A program made the position numbers and the translations under genes. A DNA stretch of 64,000 nt from Liolophura sinensis (Eukaryota; Mollusca; Polyplacophora; Chitonida; Chitonidae). Within the stretch, counting starts at the first letter, position 1, and each line of letters starts with the position of its first letter. The notes under the pieces are model-generated. The model had not been told where the DNA came from. It searched no databases and saw only the letters and a program-made list of their open reading frames with translations. The DNA lies in contig NC_088296.1 of NCBI RefSeq assembly GCF_032854445.1, positions 20,945,853 through 21,009,852 of the forward strand. The letters are read 5' to 3'. Below are positions 59,905-64,000 of the stretch, piece after piece.

Positions 59905-60165
59905 TTCACTTGTTTACTTGATTGCTGTTTCAAGCCGGGATAGCCTTGGTCGGAAAGTAAAAGGAGGAGGGTCATCCACTTGGATGAATGGACAGCAACT
60001 TTGTACGGGGCGTGTGTATTCGCCCTTCTTCGTCCGAATCCTGACGTTGCGATTGACTCCATCTTTACCTGGATAGACATCAAGTATACGCCCTAGGTTC
60101 CATCTTAACACTGGTGTGTCAGGGTCTGTGATCGAAACAAGCCTGTAGAACCCGTGCTCTCCTAT
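59905..60165 (-). mobile_element. BEL/Pao LTR retrotransposon fossil, pol C-terminal end
   Basis: The minus strand reads WNLGRILDVYPGKDGVNRNV followed by RIRTKKGEYTRPVQ, the domain that follows the integrase core in BEL/Pao pol. Only this end is present; no LTR or other part was found. It is a broken, old fragment. Confidence 0.7.
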
Positions 60166-61240
60166 ATTTTATAGTGAACCAATTGACAATTTGTTCTGCT
60201 TTCGTATTTAAGTAAATATAAACATTTTTAACTTAAATCTGATTTTTTTCTTTAAATTAAGAGAGTTACTATAAGATTTAAATTATATCATTCTAATTTA
60301 TAAAGCTGTTCAGAAGTGATCAAAACTAATACAGTGATTGGATGTCGTTTTCATTACTGTTTGTAAAGGGTTTATATAAGCTAGCGATCTTCAGTACGAA
60401 AGGTATGATTTAAATTTATAACTTAAGAGCTTGCTAAAGTCAAAAACAATTACTAAGCAACCTAAATTTTCAAATTACGTGAAATCTGTTCAACTACGTG
60501 CCATTTCTTGTCCGAAAATGTGTCAGGTGTTTACGAAACTACGGCGCTTGCCTCGGGTTGTGCAAGTGCCCTCCTTGATTTAATATATGTGGACCCCGTT
60601 TACTGTCCTTTTCCCTAGTGCTGTCCGAGACCAGAGACATGCCAGTGAGTATGGGAGGCACATTTAACCTAATTTCTCATTTCTGCTTTATCTGATGTTG
60701 ACAAGAGTTATACAGGCTTAAAAGCGAATCATTGAGGATCCGTGTGATGTAAAATTTGGTCTAATATTGTTGGTATTCACTTAGAAATGTGTCCTTCTAC
60801 GTCTGTTTTCGTTTATGTGGAAGTAACTGCTTGTGTATGTTGCTGATGTTGGAAAGAAGTCTATAACGACATCTTGTGATTCACTGTATAGCCATTTTGG
60901 ATGTAAATGAACAGTTTTCACCATTTTGTCTGCCTAAGCGTGACAGCTATCTCTGTGTGTTGCATTAAGTGTAGTTGTTTTTGTATGGCGAATTGCGTGT
61001 TAATTTTCATCTTACAACTGTTGGTGAAATCCAATATGGCGGCCCCCATGACCCACGTTGTGACAAACGTTGCTGGCGACACATTGTTGGGGTCAGGCAT
61101 GAAAATTTTCCGTCCTTTTTTTGGCTGAAAAGATGGTTTCTGAGATTCGTGCAAATCTGAGGAGAAAATTTGGGGAGGGGGGACTCAATGTGGCAAGAAG
61201 GATTGTCATTTACGAATTGATGTGACGTATATGTACTTAC
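60166..61240. other. Intergenic, nothing assigned
   Basis: No exon supported. Several short frames on both strands at 60907-61291 overlap one another without domains. Confidence 0.4.
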
Positions 61241-61467
61241 TCGCGTCCGTTGTCCATCACTTCTGCCGGTTTCTGTGTCCTGTAATACCATAAACTAGTA
61301 ATGTTGTTGACGTGATTAGCAGCACCTTGTACACATAAGACCGATGCAAGACTGAGCGACACACGACTGTGTACTCTGTCCATGTGTATACGAGGCTGTG
61401 AACAGGAGTATTTCAGTTTTGGGTAGTCGTAATGCTGGAAGCGGACAGTTTCGAGAGCGGCAAACAT
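61241..61467 (-). CDS. Candidate first exon of an unknown gene
   Basis: From an ATG at 61467 the frame reads MFAALETVRFQHYDYPKLKY and later NNITSLWYYRTQKPAEVMDN, and ends in a consensus GTAAGT donor at 61239-61240 (phase 2). SLWYYR recalls a strand of BAH domains, but the match is too short to use. No following exon was found downstream on the minus strand. Chance is a fair alternative. Confidence 0.22.
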
Positions 61468-62877
61468 CGTGTTTCAGGTAGAATAATAAGTACTTCTGTG
61501 CTGTACAGTGGCTGATGTATTTGGATTTTGTTTTTGTAAAAATCAGATAAAGTAGATAATGTGTAAAGTATCGTTTCTCTATGTGCTGGTAGTGTGAAAT
61601 TATACTGTTATACCGCAAGACAATGTTTCCTTGCTGGAATTGTTTTGCGAAGATGTTGCCCTTCATTGGGACAACTTCTATCAATTTACAAGAAGGGAAA
61701 ACAATATCATACATGTAGAGCCATTTATGTTTTGTTTGATTTTAAACCAGTATGAAATTTTGTTAAAAACGCAAACAGCTAATTTCTTGTCCTATCAGTT
61801 TGCTTGATGAGTTTTTGCCACATACTGGGATTCTTTAGTGAAAAATACTGAAGAATTTAAGTTCTGCATCTAAGCAACACTTACTTACTTTTCAGATAAT
61901 TGGTTAAAAAGTTTTGGTGATTATCCTGTCTTTCGATCAGTGAATTGTTGAAAGGGGAAAGACACTGTGGCCTTCACAGAAGGCTGTTGGTAGCAGTGTC
62001 AAAAATAAATGAAACTGGCATTGGCTTGAGCGCACTGTGGTCACTACATAAGATTGTTTACCCAGAGGTGCGGAGTTCAGTTCCCAGTTGATACTGAAAT
62101 ACTGACCCGTCGTCATATATGTGAAATACTCATTGAGTAGGGCATGAAACCACAACGGTCAGGGTAATCAAACCCATTGATAGAAATAACAACTGAAAAT
62201 TTGATAATTGTTGTAAAAACTGATTTATTTTATGTATGGAGTAATCAAGTCAGACTCAGTGAAATCATATTTTCCATTCCTCTTTGAGCACCAAATTCAA
62301 CTATAATTTTCACCAAATTTCTCAGAAAATTTTGTCAGAAAGGGGGACCATGCCCCCATCTTGGACACACACCCCACTTACGTGTAAAGGCTCTCGGGTC
62401 AGATGCAGGCACCTTCCACGTTCATATCGTTGTTTGTTACAAGGCATTCTCATGCCTGTGGGTTGTTGTTAAGCTGAGATTATTGCTGTCGTAAGGCCAT
62501 AATAAAGTGCACAATTTTCCCAGCCCTCCTATTTTGAGATGGATCTGAAACCCAGAGAAATAAGAGGAACCAGACCAAATTTATTCTCACCACAGCAGCT
62601 GCCATGTCACTATGAACTTGTCGATATAGATGGACTGCATGTGCTGTTTTAAAATTCTGACATTCGTTGATGCCTCTCCAGAAAATCGCTGCAGATTTCT
62701 GAACTGTTAGGTCTGGGCTCGCTTTCTCCAAACTTACCTGCGCAAAAAATACTTTACTTTTTGTATGCCATTCTGAGTTGAATTAAGAATGTTGAAGTTG
62801 TGCTTGTACACGGTAATGGAAATATAATAGTTTTCTGAGAGATTTCATAGCCAAAACTCAATTCAAAGACAGAGTTA
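61468..62877. other. Intergenic with a remote SINE-like scrap
   Basis: 62027-62175 has GGCTTGAGCGCACTGTGGTC, a GAGTTCAGTTCCC box-B-like word and AGTAGGGCATGAAACCACAA, in the order of a family A SINE but strongly diverged. Nothing else assigned. Confidence 0.45.
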
Positions 62878-62966
62878 GGTCACGTGACATTTCAAAATGG
62901 TTGTCGACGGCAAGGCACTCGATGCCACTGAAGTTCTGAATTATATTAGCGCACACAGGATGCATA
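62878..62966 (+). CDS. Candidate first exon with an E-box promoter
   Basis: GGTCACGTGAC, a palindromic E-box of the USF/TFE type, lies at 62878-62888, 8 bp before an ATG at 62897 in good context (CAAAATGG). The frame reads MVVDGKALDATEVLNYISAH then RMH and meets a GTAAGA donor at 62967 (phase 1). The helix-like EVLNYISAHRM resembles the start of RIIa/dpy-30-type docking domains, but this is only suggestive. The next exon was not found before the window ends. Confidence 0.32.
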
Positions 62967-63492
62967 GTAAGAGACTTTTCTTCAAATAGACCTACTGTTA
63001 CTGAAGACGACAGGCGTGTATATCTGTTCGTCTAAATTTTGAAGCATGGTAGCCTGTACAAGTATTATAGCACATAATACACATGCATTCGAAATTCTAC
63101 CGGAATATTACAAAGAAATGAGCAGCGCAGGTGAGTTACATGTGCCAGGGGTGAGAGGGAGATGAGAGATGGAAACCTGCAGCGATTTTTTAGGGAAGTG
63201 TTGATGGTGTTATGAAGAATGTCAGAATTCTAAAATGGCATGCTGAGTCCATCTGGAAGGACTACACTATGAATATGAAATACATCAACATTTTGATGAA
63301 AAAGTATTGTTTGCATGCAGTTACCTACCATGTAGATGTAAAGTTGCAGCCACCATGACACCACTCTCTCAGCAGTTCACTATCAAAAAATCATCTTAAA
63401 AATTCCTTTAATTACCTGTGCGATAGGTGAGCTGTCACAACAGTTACCTTGAGAAACATTCATTGACTGGCTTATAAAGTCAAACCCATGGC
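62967..63492. other. Possible intron, nothing assigned
   Basis: No exon recognised after the candidate first exon. Confidence 0.35.
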
Positions 63493-63626
63493 TGAGTTCG
63501 TTACGTACGACCGGAGAGGAAGCCAGCATAAGCTGGACTTGAACTCCCAGCGACCGCATTCGTGAGAGACTCCTGGGTAATTACGTTGCGCTAGCACACT
63601 AACCAACTGAGCCACGGAGGCCCCAA
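63493..63626 (-). mobile_element. SINE family A, tRNA head part
   Basis: GTACGACCGGAGAGGAAGCC, GCTGGACTTGAACTC, AGAGACTCCTGGGTAATTAC, ending AACCAACTGAGCCACGGAGG, the reverse of the tRNA-like head. The 3' half is missing. Confidence 0.9.
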
Positions 63627-64000
63627 TTTCATGTAAATTTAGTGACACGAACATTTGGTTTGACATGTGAACTATTAGCATTAATGAACAAAGAAAAAAT
63701 CGCTCGGGGGAGGGGGGAAATACAGGTCATGCAGGTGCACTTTAATAGGAGTATGTGAATGCTGACACAGCTATGCACTGTGAAGACAGTAAGCGATTTT
63801 GAAGGGAAACTTCCATCTAAGATGTCTTCTAAATATACAGTGCATAATTTACCACTAAAAATACAGAAATCGAGCCTTCTTTAAATGAGTGGAAAATAGA
63901 TTTGTTATTCACTCAGGATTCATTGAAATTTCAAGTTGAATGGTGTCTGCTAATGGGTTATGCTAAAATTAGAACTAATTTTATACTCGGAAGTTATACT
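63627..64000. other. Nothing assigned
   Basis: AT-rich sequence with a G-run near 63706-63718. Confidence 0.4.

Overview
The window is AT-rich animal nuclear DNA: spliced genes with GT-AG introns, Rab GTPase exons with typical metazoan phases, an F-type-lectin-like gene, many tRNA-derived SINE copies, TA microsatellites and minisatellites. The SINE style and the lectin suggest a marine lophotrochozoan, probably a mollusc; this placement is an inference and the species cannot be named from sequence alone.

Layout. 0-1.4 kb: the 3' part of a decayed Tc1/mariner transposase, then a likely terminal coding exon of an unidentified plus-strand gene. 1.85-3.02 kb: a TIR element whose ends carry 15 ATCGAT sites and which holds a 142-codon ORF. 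5.95-15.66 kb (minus): a three-exon gene for a small secreted protein with one F-type lectin/F5-8C-like domain; its second intron holds a minisatellite apparently grown from the exon 2 splice donor. 16.5-17 kb: a degenerate 35-bp satellite. 19.85-22.45 kb (plus): a complete four-exon gene for an unrecognised membrane protein with signal peptide, a long Arg/Lys stretch with a furin-like site, an acidic Tyr-rich stretch and a Cys-packed membrane segment. 26.8-36.5 kb (minus): a divergent Rab gene with two phase-compatible first exons, each with its own P-loop, about 3.1 kb apart. 40.7-47.7 kb: SINE-poor 3' flank of Rab8 with a 17-unit 63-bp array. 47.68-58.51 kb (minus): a complete seven-exon Rab8 gene, 208 aa, ending in CQLL. 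58.6-64 kb: mostly intergenic, with a BEL/Pao retroelement fossil and two weak first-exon candidates.

Relations. Rab8 and the divergent Rab are in tandem on the same strand and share the five assigned internal intron positions and phases, so they probably arose by local duplication. The Rab copy then diverged in P-loop, G4 motif and tail. The membrane-protein gene is convergent with it. CRE palindromes lie just upstream of the membrane-protein gene and of Rab8.

Limits: exon joins come from splice consensus, reading phase and family alignment by eye. Promoters, polyadenylation sites and repeat edges are approximate.
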